From Oscillospiraceae bacterium (GTDB lineage Bacteria > Bacillota > Clostridia > Oscillospirales > CAG-272), in NCBI GenBank assembly GCA_015063905.1, contig SVTF01000010.1, forward strand, positions 19,932 to 65,804: a stretch of DNA of 45,873 nucleotides, read 5' to 3'. This document shows positions 9,870 to 18,678 of this stretch, in pieces. A program made the position numbers and the translations under genes. Numbering within the stretch: the stretch's first letter is position 1; each line of letters opens with the position of its first letter. The notes under the pieces were generated by a model. The model had not been told where the DNA came from. It searched no databases and saw only the letters and a list, made by a program, of their open reading frames with translations.

Positions 9870-9898
9870 TTGATTTTTTTGTTGTCCTATGGTAAAAT
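9870..9898 (+). promoter_or_regulatory. Promoter of the EamA transporter gene
   Basis: TTGATT (9870-9875), 17 bp, TAAAAT (9893-9898) with a TGG extension. About 27 nt separate the expected start site from the ATG at 9933. Confidence 0.7.
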
Positions 9899-9932
9899 GA
9901 CCTTGTTATTTTATGCAAAAAGGAGAAGAAAT

Positions 9933-10829
9933 ATGTCAAAGCAACTGCGCGGAAGCTTAATATTGCTTGTAGCCTCGGTAATATGGGGCTTTGCTTTCGT
10001 GGCGCAAAGTGAGGGAATGAATTCGGTTGGTCCTTTCACGTTTCAGGCGTCAAGGATGCTTTTGGCGTTTTTGGTGCTATTGCCCGCGGCAGCAGTGATA
10101 CAAGCGGTGCGTAAAAAGAGAAAGAGAACAGTGCCGCACAGGTTTTTGGAGCCAAAGCTCGTGCTTTCAGCGGCAATATCGGGCGCGTTTTTGTTTATTG
10201 CGTCAACGTTTCAGCAGATAGGACTCCTGTACACGTCTGTGGGTCACGCGGGCTTTTTAACAGCGCTGTATCTTCTCATTATACCCATATTGGGTCTGTT
10301 TTTTGGCAAAAAGGTGACCGCGCGCATATGGGTCTGTATAGGACTTGCGCTTGTCGGACTTTGGTTTTTGTGTATGACGGGCGAGGGTTTTTCTATGAGC
10401 CTTGGCGACTGTCTGATGCTGGGCGCCGCGCTTTTTTTCTCGTTTCAGATAATGTCGGTCGAGATTTTGTCAAAGCAATACGACGGTGTTCAGTATTCCG
10501 CCATACAGATGCTGACTGCGGGGCTTTTGTCGCTTATTTGTGCCTTTGTTTTTGAAACCCCAACTGTAGAGGGAATAGGCGCGGCAGCACTGCCTATCGC
10601 TTATGCGGGCATTATGTCGTGCGGTGTGGCATATACATTTCAGATTGTCGGACAAAAGCACACCCAGCCCACTGTGGCATCAATTATCATGAGCCTTGAA
10701 AGCGTTTTTGCGGTGCTTGGCGGTGCTCTCCTGCTTTCACAGATACCGAGCGCCTTTGAGATAATCGGTTGCGTGCTTATGTTCGCCGCAACGATAATAT
10801 CACAGTTGGGCGGAGATATTGATGGATAA
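9933..10829 (+). CDS. EamA/DMT-superfamily transporter
   Basis: 298-residue integral membrane protein with ten hydrophobic segments arranged as two EamA halves (about residues 5-140 and 155-290). Recognisable features are the N-terminal SLILLVASVIWGFAFVAQ and the C-terminal SIIMSLESVFAVLGGALLLSQ, both typical of drug/metabolite exporters. The start is fixed by AAAAAGGAGAAGAA just before ATG 9933; earlier ATGs lie inside the promoter. Substrate cannot be told from sequence; members export amino acids or other metabolites. It is monocistronic and followed by 330 bp without genes. Confidence 0.92.
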   Translation: MSKQLRGSLILLVASVIWGFAFVAQSEGMNSVGPFTFQASRMLLAFLVLLPAAAVIQAVRKKRKRTVPHRFLEPKLVLSAAISGAFLFIASTFQQIGLLYTSVGHAGFLTALYLLIIPILGLFFGKKVTARIWVCIGLALVGLWFLCMTGEGFSMSLGDCLMLGAALFFSFQIMSVEILSKQYDGVQYSAIQMLTAGLLSLICAFVFETPTVEGIGAAALPIAYAGIMSCGVAYTFQIVGQKHTQPTVASIIMSLESVFAVLGGALLLSQIPSAFEIIGCVLMFAATIISQLGGDIDG

Positions 10830-10971
10830 ATTGGGATTTATGTGGGCGAGGGACATAGGGTTGGTGATTTTTAATTTTGAGAATTGCTTAATAAATGAAG
10901 CTTTGCCAAATCGAAAATCAAGCTAAAACCCTTTATATTCAAGATAAACTTTGTCATTGGAGAGGCGGATT

Positions 10972-11095
10972 CTTAAGGAGGAGAGGTTGTTGGAGCGAAG
11001 GCGGATAGCGCAGTCTTTCGCCTGCGTAGACACCTTTCTTCCTTAAGCGGCGTTTCTTTTCGTTCTTTTCTTGTCGCTAATGACAAGAAAAGAAC
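10972..11095. repeat. Palindrome-rich non-coding tract
   Basis: The 10830-11162 gap holds no gene. It contains an imperfect inverted repeat (10972-10986 with 11033-11047, 13 of 15 matching) around an inner AGGCG/CGCCT pair. Next comes a perfect 14-bp hairpin with a 6-nt loop (11062-11075 with 11082-11095). The compact fold suggests a dispersed repeat or structured RNA; no promoter is obvious. Confidence 0.5.
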
Positions 11096-11126
11096 ATCGG
11101 CGCCCTACAAATCAAGATTTAAAAAC

Positions 11127-11154
11127 AAGCGAGCCTCGAATTGAGGCTCGCTTT
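11127..11154 (-). terminator. recG terminator
   Basis: Perfect 11-bp stem (11127-11137 with 11143-11153), loop GAATT, with A/T runs on both sides, just past the recG stop. Confidence 0.85.
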
Positions 11155-11162
11155 TAGTTATT

Positions 11163-13337
11163 TTAGCTTATTATATCACTTCTCATCGTAAACATTCGCT
11201 CGGTGGCGCGGTGCAGGAGAGCGTGTGAGGAGAGGGAGGGGTCGCTTTCTACAAGCTCGTGAGCTGAGGCGAACGCGGCGTTCATTAAGTCGGTGTCCTG
11301 ACACATATCAGCCAAGCGGAAGGTCAAGGTGCCGCTTTGACGAATGGAGGCATTACCCGAGAGCGCCAAGAAATCGCCGGGGCCGCGGAGCTTTAAGTCT
11401 TGCTCGGCAATGTCAAAGCCGTTATAGCAGTCACACATTGTCTTGAGGCGCTGCTGCGCGGTATCGCCGAGCTTGCCGCCCTTGGCGCCGTTTACAAGCA
11501 CGCAATAGGATTTTTTATCACCTCTGCCCACGCGTCCACGCAGCTGGTGCAGCTGCGATAATCCAAACCGCTCGGCATTTTCAACGATCATAAGACAAGC
11601 GGTTGGTACGTTAACTCCGACCTCAATGACCGTTGTTGACACGAGTATCTGGATCTCTCCAGCGGCAAAGCGACGCATAACGTTATCCTTATCCGCGGCT
11701 TTCATCTTTCCGTGCACGAACGCGACGGAATATCCCGCAAGGCGTCCCTCAAGCTCGTCGGCGTACTGAACAGCCGCCTTTAAGGTTGGCTTTTGCGTGT
11801 TTTGGTATTGCTCAAGCGCAAACGTCTGCAGCTCCTCGCCAAATATGGATATATCCGACATAGCAAGCTCGCCGTCCTCGTTTTCCTGCTCATCGACCGC
11901 GGGGCAGACCACGTAGACCTGACCGCCGCCGTCTACGTTCTTTCTGATAAATCCGTCAAGGCGCTCATGGTAGCTCTCGTCAACGAGAAAGGTGTCAACC
12001 CTTTGCCTACCCGGAGGCATTTCGTCGATTTTTGACATTTTAAGGTCGCCGTACATAACCAGCGCCAAGGAGCGCGGTATAGGTGTAGCGCTCATAACCA
12101 GCACGTGTGTGTGCTTGTTTTTTTCTGCGAGCAGGGCGCGTTGGTTTACCCCAAAGCGATGCTGCTCGTCGGTTATTACAAGTCCCGGCGCGATAAATTC
12201 AGCGCCGTCGGACAATAGCGCCTGTGTGCCTATGACCACGTCAAGACGGATGTCCTTATCCTCTGCTTGCATAGCGGCATATATTTTTTTCTTTTTCGCC
12301 GCCGTGACCGAGCCCGTAAGCAATGCGCAGGAGATGCCCAGGCGCGAAAGCAGGGGGCAGAGGTCGTTATAATGCTGATTCGCAAGTATTTCCGTTGGCG
12401 CCATCAAAGCGGCTTGATATCCGTTTTTGACGGCGATATATATGGCTGCCGTGGCACATATAGTCTTTCCGCAGCCCACGTCGCCCACGACGATACGGCT
12501 CATAGGCTCGTTGCCGCCAAGGTCGCGAGCAATATCTGCCACTGTGCGCTTTTGCGCTTCCGTTAGCGAGTAAGGCAAGAGGGAGAGCAGAGGCTTTGTA
12601 TCCGTGTTTGCCATTTTGGGCGCTGTAAAGCGTTCAATCTTTTTGCCCGACACTTTGAGTCCAACCGCAAACAAGAAGAATTCATCAAATATGAGTCGTT
12701 TTTTTGCGGCTGCGAGGCTTTCGTAGCTTGTGGGATTATGTATTTCGCAAAGTGCGGAATAAAGGTCGCAAAGGTCAAAGCGTTCACGAACCTGTTGTGG
12801 CATATGGTCCTCGAGCAAGGTGCCGGCAAGCGCTAACGCGTCCGCCACGTTTTGAGCCACCTGCTTTTGCGAAAGCCCCTCCGACAGTCTGTACACGGAA
12901 GCGAACGGGGGAAGGGGAATACCCTCCACGTATGGTTCTGCTGCGGGAGAGGTCATGGTATACTTGTTCTTTTGGCGCTCTACCTTGCCGTAAAAACGGA
13001 AGGTGGAGCCTATGGGGAATTTATCTTTCAGGTAATTTTGATTGAAATACGTTATCTCGCAGACTGCGCTGTCATCAAACGCGCGAAATTTTAAAAGGGA
13101 CATTCCGCGCTTGATGTTGGCTACGCGCGGCTCTGTGGCAACAGTCAGAATCGTGGCGCATTTGCCGTCCGACGGGGTGTCCTTGAGCTCTACTACGTTG
13201 GCTCTGTTTTCATACGCGCGCGGGAAATAGTACAAAAGGTCGTAAAGAGAATGAACTCCTGCCGCCGCATAGGCGTTGACCTTTACCTTTCCGATGCCGT
13301 GCAGCGTGCCAACGGATATATCTTCAAGTTTTGACAT
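11163..13337 (-). CDS. recG: ATP-dependent DNA helicase RecG
   Basis: Branch-migrating helicase that remodels stalled forks and Holliday junctions. The 724-residue product has the N-terminal wedge/OB region (first ~270 residues, including GIGKVKVNAYAAAGVHSLYDLLYYFP). The superfamily-2 motor follows: motif I GDVGCGKT, motif II DEQH, motif III MSATPIPR, then the C-terminal helicase part with STTVIEVGVNVPTA and QLRGRVGRG. It is a little longer than the usual ~680 residues. AAGGAG 7 nt before the ATG supports the start. It follows the tyrosine recombinase by 39 bp on the same strand, so both may share a transcript. Confidence 0.97.
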   Translation of the reverse strand: MSKLEDISVGTLHGIGKVKVNAYAAAGVHSLYDLLYYFPRAYENRANVVELKDTPSDGKCATILTVATEPRVANIKRGMSLLKFRAFDDSAVCEITYFNQNYLKDKFPIGSTFRFYGKVERQKNKYTMTSPAAEPYVEGIPLPPFASVYRLSEGLSQKQVAQNVADALALAGTLLEDHMPQQVRERFDLCDLYSALCEIHNPTSYESLAAAKKRLIFDEFFLFAVGLKVSGKKIERFTAPKMANTDTKPLLSLLPYSLTEAQKRTVADIARDLGGNEPMSRIVVGDVGCGKTICATAAIYIAVKNGYQAALMAPTEILANQHYNDLCPLLSRLGISCALLTGSVTAAKKKKIYAAMQAEDKDIRLDVVIGTQALLSDGAEFIAPGLVITDEQHRFGVNQRALLAEKNKHTHVLVMSATPIPRSLALVMYGDLKMSKIDEMPPGRQRVDTFLVDESYHERLDGFIRKNVDGGGQVYVVCPAVDEQENEDGELAMSDISIFGEELQTFALEQYQNTQKPTLKAAVQYADELEGRLAGYSVAFVHGKMKAADKDNVMRRFAAGEIQILVSTTVIEVGVNVPTACLMIVENAERFGLSQLHQLRGRVGRGDKKSYCVLVNGAKGGKLGDTAQQRLKTMCDCYNGFDIAEQDLKLRGPGDFLALSGNASIRQSGTLTFRLADMCQDTDLMNAAFASAHELVESDPSLSSHALLHRATERMFTMRSDIIS

Positions 13338-13376
13338 ACTTATCTCCTTGTATTATCGGATTTGTCACGCGAAGCG

Positions 13377-14405
13377 TCAATCGTCGGACTTTTTATCCGC
13401 CGAGGTGTTAAGCATATTTGACAGCGGATTTTCAAACATGGCATTCATCATTTGCTCGTTGTTTACGTGGGTGTATATCTGAGTTGTGCTTAATTGCTCA
13501 TGTCCCAGAATGTCCTTTAATACACGGATGTCAACCTTGCCCGATTGATACATTAGCGTAGCGGCGGTGTGACGGAGCTTGTGGACTGAATAATGCTTTG
13601 AGCCAAGTCCCGCCATATCCAGATATTTATATACGATCTTTTGCACCATTTTGTCGGTGATACGAGTATCGCGATTGCTAAGGAAGAGTGCCTTGTCCTT
13701 TATATTCCTGTATTTTTCAGTGAGTCGTACCTCGGAGAGATACTCGACAAGCACCTTTTTGCAAGCCTCGTTGAGATAGATTATGCGCTCCTTGTTACCC
13801 TTACCAAGCACGCGAGTGTATTGGAAACCACGTTCTATATCGGGAATGTTGATGCCTACAAGCTCGGAAAGACGCATTCCGCAGTTAAGAAATAGGGTAA
13901 TGATACAAAGGTCGCGCAGTCGGTTTTTAGAGTTGACGTCGTTCCTTACCGCGTCAAGAAGCAGCTTTGCCTCTTCAAGTGACATTACCTTTGGCAAGGT
14001 CTTTTTCTTTTTTGGAGATTCGATGTTTGCTGAGGGATTTTCATCAAAATAACCGCGCTTTATGGTAAAAAACTTGTACATCATCTTGATAGCAGAAAGC
14101 TTTCTTGCCTTTGCCGCCCACATGTTTTTACGGACGTTGCCCGTATAGAGCAGAAATTCATATATCTGATCGGGGGTGATGTTTTTTATGTATTCGACGT
14201 CGATTACTCGTATGTCTATCTCGCAGAACTCGTCAGAATCGGGATCGATATCGCGCTCCTTTGCCAAGAGGTAACGAAAAAAGGTGCGCAGATCCAAAAG
14301 ATATTCGTCTGCGGTTTTCTGTGAGCAGCCCTGTATGGCGGTCTTGTAGGATGCAAACTCACGCAGGGCGGGCGGAAATTCCTCAATATTTATGATCGAA
14401 GACAT
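13377..14405 (-). CDS. XerC/XerD-type tyrosine recombinase
   Basis: 342-residue site-specific recombinase. The N-terminal SAM-like core-binding domain (about residues 5-110) is followed by the catalytic domain with the conserved set: Arg in NCGMRLSELVGI, Lys in VLGKGNKERI, HxxR in HKLRHTAAT, His in LGHEQLSTT and the nucleophile Tyr in TQIYTHV. It probably resolves chromosome dimers at dif sites. No phage or integron genes flank it, which favours a housekeeping Xer role over an integrase. ATG 14405 is chosen because GAGAGG precedes it by 6-7 nt; an earlier in-frame ATG lacks a binding site. Whether it is XerC or XerD cannot be told. Confidence 0.92.
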   Translation of the reverse strand: MSSIINIEEFPPALREFASYKTAIQGCSQKTADEYLLDLRTFFRYLLAKERDIDPDSDEFCEIDIRVIDVEYIKNITPDQIYEFLLYTGNVRKNMWAAKARKLSAIKMMYKFFTIKRGYFDENPSANIESPKKKKTLPKVMSLEEAKLLLDAVRNDVNSKNRLRDLCIITLFLNCGMRLSELVGINIPDIERGFQYTRVLGKGNKERIIYLNEACKKVLVEYLSEVRLTEKYRNIKDKALFLSNRDTRITDKMVQKIVYKYLDMAGLGSKHYSVHKLRHTAATLMYQSGKVDIRVLKDILGHEQLSTTQIYTHVNNEQMMNAMFENPLSNMLNTSADKKSDD

Positions 14406-14446
14406 ATTATACCTCTCAAACAATGATTTTGTATAATTTAATTATA

Positions 14447-14469
14447 CACTAAACTTTTATAATTTAGTG
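14447..14469. promoter_or_regulatory. Inverted repeat in the xer / membrane-protein divergent region
   Basis: CACTAAA (14447-14453) and TTTAGTG (14463-14469) form a perfect 7-bp inverted repeat around a 9-nt AT-rich centre, between two divergent genes. A TATAAT for the leftward gene lies nearby. It could be an operator, but AT-rich chance repeats are common. Confidence 0.35.
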
Positions 14470-14498
14470 GATAAAGTGTAAACTTTCACACGGATATG

Positions 14499-14527
14499 TT
14501 GAAATGATCACAAATATTGTATATAAT
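14499..14527 (+). promoter_or_regulatory. Promoter of the unknown membrane protein
   Basis: TTGAAA (14499-14504), 17 bp, TATAAT (14522-14527). Confidence 0.75.
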
Positions 14528-14564
14528 AATCTAAATGATACCATTTTTATTGAAAGGGCACAGT

Positions 14565-15119
14565 ATGAAGAAGTTTATGGAGCGCTACTCTTATGAGAGC
14601 GTGCATTTGTTTTTAAATCAAGTAGCCATAGCATTGTTTGGCTTGACGCTGGCTCTCGCCGCGGGTATGGCGGAGAGTTTCGCGCTGAGCGTGGTAACGA
14701 GCGTATTTGCCGTTTTGTTTTTTTTGATACTTCAATACAACACGATGTGGAAAGTGGGAGCTAACGACAGACTTTCGGATGACCTTGGGAAAATAAAGGT
14801 GAGCTACTCCGTGCCTTTTTGGATGTGGTTGCTCTCCAATTCGCTTAATCTGCTTTTGGCTTTGCTTTTCGCCGTGGGAAAAGCGGTATCGAGTGTTGAT
14901 CTTATCAGCTCCGTCGGCGGTGTTGCGGCGGTTATTAATTTGATAGTACAAGGAATGTATACGGGGCTTTTGACAATTGATGTGGGTGGCGCGCCCTTGA
15001 ACACCTATTGGTTTATGCATTTTGTAATCACCATACCCGCCCTTGCGGTTGGATATCTTGCTTATTTGCTTGGATCGAGGAACATAAAGCTTTTGGCACC
15101 CTTGAATAAAGAAAAATAA
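14565..15119 (+). CDS. Multi-pass membrane protein of unknown function
   Basis: 184 residues starting MKKFMERYSYESVHLFLNQ, chosen because GAAAGGG precedes ATG 14565 by about 8 nt. Hydrophobic stretches at about residues 16-36, 38-58, 86-104, 116-136 and 150-172 suggest four or five membrane passes; the C-terminus is short and basic (NKEK). No catalytic or transport motif is recognised. It has its own promoter and terminator (15125-15147), so it is a single-gene unit placed between the recombinase and a two-component system. Confidence 0.75.
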   Translation: MKKFMERYSYESVHLFLNQVAIALFGLTLALAAGMAESFALSVVTSVFAVLFFLILQYNTMWKVGANDRLSDDLGKIKVSYSVPFWMWLLSNSLNLLLALLFAVGKAVSSVDLISSVGGVAAVINLIVQGMYTGLLTIDVGGAPLNTYWFMHFVITIPALAVGYLAYLLGSRNIKLLAPLNKEK

Positions 15120-15124
15120 TATGT

Positions 15125-15150
15125 AGCCGAGCCTTTGGGGCTCGGCTTTT
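15125..15150 (+). terminator. Terminator after the membrane protein
   Basis: AGCCGAGCC (15125-15133) pairs with GGCTCGGCT (15139-15147), 9-bp stem, followed by TTT-C-TT. Confidence 0.82.
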
Positions 15151-15240
15151 CTTAAAAAATCTTAAAAGTGGTATGTCGCCCTTGCCAAAGCTCGCGAGGT
15201 GTGGTAAAATACTATTGTAAAAATGAGATGGCGGTGAAAC

Positions 15241-15939
15241 GTGGAAAATAAGGACATCAGGATCTTGATAACGGACGACGAGGCGGAGATACGTAATATC
15301 CTGCGAATACTGTTATCAAAAAAAGGGTATTCAATAAAGGAGGCGTCGTGTGGCGCTGAAGCGGTCGAGGCTGTTATGAACGGCGGCATCGATCTTGTTT
15401 TGATGGATATTATGATGCCCCATATGAGCGGCATAGAAGCAACCGCCAAGATCAGAGAGTTTTCTACAGTGCCGATATTATTTTTAACCGCAAAGTCATT
15501 GGACTCCGATAAGCAGAGTGCTTATGCTCAGGGCGGAGACGATTATCTGACAAAGCCGTTTTCCTCATTTGAGCTTATGCTCAAGGTGGAGTCGCTTTTG
15601 CGCAGATATATGGTATATCGCGGCAAAGAGGACGCAAGCATAGTAAGTCTTGCGGACTCGGTTGAAGCCGATCTAAAAAGTAAGACGGTAAAAAAGAACG
15701 GAGAGCCCGTTTCCTTGCGCGACAAAGAAAGCGAGATATTCTTTTATCTTTTGAGCAACAGAGGGCAGACTGTGGATACGGTTCAGCTTTACGAGGCGGT
15801 GTGGCAAGAAAAGGCGATGTCCTCCAGCGCAAACAACGTTATGGTAAACATTCTGAATCTGAGAAAAAAGCTTGAGACTGATCCCTCAGACCCCAAATTG
15901 ATAAAGACCGTTTGGGGAAGGGGGTACAGGCTTGAGTAA
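15241..15939 (+). CDS. OmpR/PhoB-family response regulator
   Basis: 232-residue two-component regulator. The receiver domain (about residues 6-118) has the acidic pocket (DDE at 13-15), the phosphoacceptor Asp in LVLMDIMMP, the Thr in LFLTAK and the Lys in YLTKPFS. A winged-helix DNA-binding domain follows (about residues 135-232, ending KTVWGRGYRLE). It starts with GTG. The stop overlaps the kinase start by 8 nt, giving tight translational coupling. The closest general type is VanR/WalR-like, but no vancomycin-resistance genes are nearby; target genes may include the co-transcribed glycosyltransferase. Confidence 0.94.
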   Translation: MENKDIRILITDDEAEIRNILRILLSKKGYSIKEASCGAEAVEAVMNGGIDLVLMDIMMPHMSGIEATAKIREFSTVPILFLTAKSLDSDKQSAYAQGGDDYLTKPFSSFELMLKVESLLRRYMVYRGKEDASIVSLADSVEADLKSKTVKKNGEPVSLRDKESEIFFYLLSNRGQTVDTVQLYEAVWQEKAMSSSANNVMVNILNLRKKLETDPSDPKLIKTVWGRGYRLE

Positions 15940-17368
15940 GAAAAACAGATTTATTTCTCTGAGGACCAGAGCTGTTATAATTCTAATTGTCGCTATAGTG
16001 GCGGGCGCGGCTACGTTTGGCGCGGTTCGCGGGGTGGGCAACTTCTTTGTGTGGAGAGATTACGTAGAGGAGGGCGCGGCTCATCAAAGAGAGCAGAAAT
16101 ATATTAATGAGCTGCAGAGCTACGTTACAGAGAGAAGAATATCCGCAAGCGAAATGGACAGCGTTTTCGCGTGGTCTGTGGGCAAGTCTGTTAACGTTGT
16201 GGTGTATCAGGATTCGGACCTCATATATTCACCCGAGTGGTTTCAGGCGTTCGATCCATCCTTGCCGCTTCCTGACCCGCTTAAAGAAAATGATTTTTTT
16301 GAGAGCTGGTTTTCTGGGGACCGAGGCTTTGAGCAGTATCTTACCGACGAGGCGCGGCAGAAATACCGCGACACGCTTGACGGCATCCTTAAGGGGAACC
16401 AGGAGCTTCATCCTTTATATCTTGTTGACGGAACATTGCTTGTTACGTTTGTGGATTATTCCGCGGACGTGGCGCATAATCTTGTATTAGCACTGGCAAC
16501 CGTTTGCGCTATAGGTGTTGTAGCGGTTATTATGATATTCAGCTTCAGCAGACTTTCAAAGCGAGTCAACAAGCTTGCGCAGGACGTCCGTCTTATAGAG
16601 GGCGGAGCGCTTGATTCGCCTATCGTTATTGAGGGCAACGATGATATAATGTCGCTGGCGCGCGACGTTGACAGCATGAGAAACTCCTTGATTGAGAATA
16701 TGGCAAGAGAGCGACACGCGTGGGAATCCAACACGGCGCTTATTACAGCTATGTCTCACGATATACGCACGCCGCTTACAGTTCTTATGGGTTATCTTGA
16801 CCTTATTGATTTTTCCAACTCAAGTGATACTAACGAGGAGTATCTTGCCATATGCCGAGAAAACGTGGAGCGACTTAAAAAGCTATCCGATGACATGTTT
16901 TCATACTTTCTCGTTTTTGGCAAGAAGGACGTGGGACTTAAAAAGCAGTCTGTGGCGGTTGAAAAAGAAATATCCAACATGATCGCGGAGCATGTATTTT
17001 TGCTCAGGGAAAAGGGATATGTAATAGAATGTCCTGAGGACTTTGATGGCGCCACGGTTTGCGTTGACGTTATGTACATCAGCCGAGTGATCGATAATAT
17101 TTTCAGCAATATAGCAAAATACGCGGATCCCGCTTGTAAAATAACGGTGGATACGCACATCACAAATGAATTCGCAAAGATTAGATTTACCAATAGGATC
17201 AGAACAGACAAAAATATTCCCGAGAGCAACAGGATAGGACTTAAAACCTGTTCCAAGATAATGGAGCAAATGGGCGGAGAGCTTATACTTGAGGAAACAA
17301 AGGATACTTTTTGTGTGACAGTACAATTAACGGTGGAGGCGCACGATGATAGTGGCACAAATACTTAA
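15932..17368 (+). CDS. Membrane sensor histidine kinase
   Basis: 478-residue partner of the response regulator. There are two membrane segments (about residues 12-35 and 175-197) around a ~140-residue extracellular sensor, then HAMP, a HisKA dimerisation domain with the phospho-acceptor in MSHDIRTPLTVLMGY, and a HATPase domain. The ATP lid is short (N-box IDNIFSNIAKYADP, then GLKTCSKIMEQMGGEL). The start is TTG 15932, inside the last codons of the regulator. It overlaps the following glycosyltransferase by 23 nt. A VanS-like cell-envelope sensor is likely; the signal is unknown. Confidence 0.93.
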   Translation: MSKKNRFISLRTRAVIILIVAIVAGAATFGAVRGVGNFFVWRDYVEEGAAHQREQKYINELQSYVTERRISASEMDSVFAWSVGKSVNVVVYQDSDLIYSPEWFQAFDPSLPLPDPLKENDFFESWFSGDRGFEQYLTDEARQKYRDTLDGILKGNQELHPLYLVDGTLLVTFVDYSADVAHNLVLALATVCAIGVVAVIMIFSFSRLSKRVNKLAQDVRLIEGGALDSPIVIEGNDDIMSLARDVDSMRNSLIENMARERHAWESNTALITAMSHDIRTPLTVLMGYLDLIDFSNSSDTNEEYLAICRENVERLKKLSDDMFSYFLVFGKKDVGLKKQSVAVEKEISNMIAEHVFLLREKGYVIECPEDFDGATVCVDVMYISRVIDNIFSNIAKYADPACKITVDTHITNEFAKIRFTNRIRTDKNIPESNRIGLKTCSKIMEQMGGELILEETKDTFCVTVQLTVEAHDDSGTNT

Positions 17369-18626
17369 TATTATAAACATCGTTTTCGGTGCGCTTTTTA
17401 TGGTGTGCTATGCGTATCAGGTGGTATACATAGTTATTTCGCTTTTCAAAAAGCCAAAAAAATATCCCGAAACGGACAAAACGAAAAAATACGCGTTTGT
17501 GATCTCGGCTCGAAACGAGGAAAACGTTATAGGTCAGCTTTGCGACTGTATAAAAAGGCAGGACTACCCCGGCGAGCTTATAGATATACTGTTGGTTGCC
17601 GATAACTGCACCGATAATACCGCCGCGGTTGCGCGCGAGCACGGAGCAAAGGTATATGAAAGGCATAATGAGCAGCTTATAGGCAAGGGATATGCTTTGA
17701 CAGAGCTTTTTGATCACGTTAAGGGTACTGTGGGCTATGATGCGTACGACGCATATATAATTATCGATGCCGATAACATACTTGAACCCGATTACGTCAG
17801 TGAAATGGACAAATGCTTTTCTGCGGGCAACCGGATCGTTGTCGGTTACCGTAATTCCAAAAATTACGGCGATAATTGGATAAGCTCGGGATACGGATTG
17901 TGGTTTTTGAGAGAATCTCGCCAGCTAAACAGTGTCAGAGCCAATATAGGCACAAGCTGTGAGGTCAAGGGCACGGGATTTATGTTTTCCAACGAAATAA
18001 TGAAGCGACAGGACGGATGGATACACCATTTGCTTATCGAGGACGTTCAGTTTACAGTTGAGAACGTATTGGCGGGAGAAAAGGTGTCCTACTGTCACGA
18101 TGCGGTGCTCTATGATGAGCAGCCCACAAAATTCAAGGAATCCTGGTGGCAGAGAATAAGATGGTGCCGCGGATATTTGCAGATACTAAAGAGATATACC
18201 TTTAAGCTGTTGGGCGGATTTTTCAAAGGTAAGGGATTTTCCCATTTCGATGTGCTTATGTCCATGTCGCCTGCGTTCTTTATCTCGGTGGCAATGGTGC
18301 TTTGCAATCTCGTTTGCTTTGCCGTGCTTCCTTTCGTTGATATATCGGCGTTTGTACCGATGCTCCTGGCGGCGATACCGCCTATTGTGGGCTCGTATCT
18401 TTTGTTTTTTCTTATAGGATTGCTTACTACGATATACGAGTGGAAAAGAATTCGCACGTCGGCGGCTAAAAAGATACTTTATGCTATCACGTTTCCGGTG
18501 TTTATGGCGACCTATATACCGATAGCGGCATGCTCCTTCTTTATGCACGCCAAGTGGAAACCCGTTAAGCATAATCCCGTGGATGAAAAGGAATTTAATA
18601 TACCTTCGGGCGAAGATCAGCGGTAA
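17346..18626 (+). CDS. GT2-family membrane glycosyltransferase
   Basis: 426-residue processive-type glycosyltransferase. One N-terminal membrane helix (about residues 7-30) precedes a GT-A catalytic domain with FVISARNEENVIGQL, the UDP-binding ADNCTDNT, the metal-binding DADN, and the QRIRWCRG acceptor motif (QxxRW) typical of cellulose/hyaluronan-synthase relatives. Three further hydrophobic segments lie at the C-terminus. Its ATG lies inside the kinase gene with GGAGG 6 nt upstream, so it is translated in the same operon. This suggests an exported or surface polysaccharide made under control of the two-component system. The sugar is unknown. Confidence 0.92.
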   Translation: MIVAQILNIINIVFGALFMVCYAYQVVYIVISLFKKPKKYPETDKTKKYAFVISARNEENVIGQLCDCIKRQDYPGELIDILLVADNCTDNTAAVAREHGAKVYERHNEQLIGKGYALTELFDHVKGTVGYDAYDAYIIIDADNILEPDYVSEMDKCFSAGNRIVVGYRNSKNYGDNWISSGYGLWFLRESRQLNSVRANIGTSCEVKGTGFMFSNEIMKRQDGWIHHLLIEDVQFTVENVLAGEKVSYCHDAVLYDEQPTKFKESWWQRIRWCRGYLQILKRYTFKLLGGFFKGKGFSHFDVLMSMSPAFFISVAMVLCNLVCFAVLPFVDISAFVPMLLAAIPPIVGSYLLFFLIGLLTTIYEWKRIRTSAAKKILYAITFPVFMATYIPIAACSFFMHAKWKPVKHNPVDEKEFNIPSGEDQR

Positions 18627-18631
18627 AACAT

Positions 18632-18664
18632 AAACGGAGCAGAAAACCTGCTCCGTTTTTTTTG
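18632..18664. terminator. Terminator between glycosyltransferase and asd
   Basis: AAACGGAGCAG (18632-18642) pairs with 18648-18658 and is followed by a T run. It mainly serves the rightward operon; asd converges on it from the right. Confidence 0.88.
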
Positions 18665-18678
18665 TGTAAAGATTTAGA

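Noticed and set aside
13377-14405. Tyrosine recombinase as a phage or island integrase
   Set aside because: No phage genes, attachment repeats or tRNA junction nearby; it lies next to recG in a housekeeping setting.
15241-17368. VanRS-type vancomycin-resistance system together with ddl
   Set aside because: The ligase has the FYDY-type D-Ala-D-Ala specificity loop, is 7.6 kb away, and no vanH/vanX-like genes are present.
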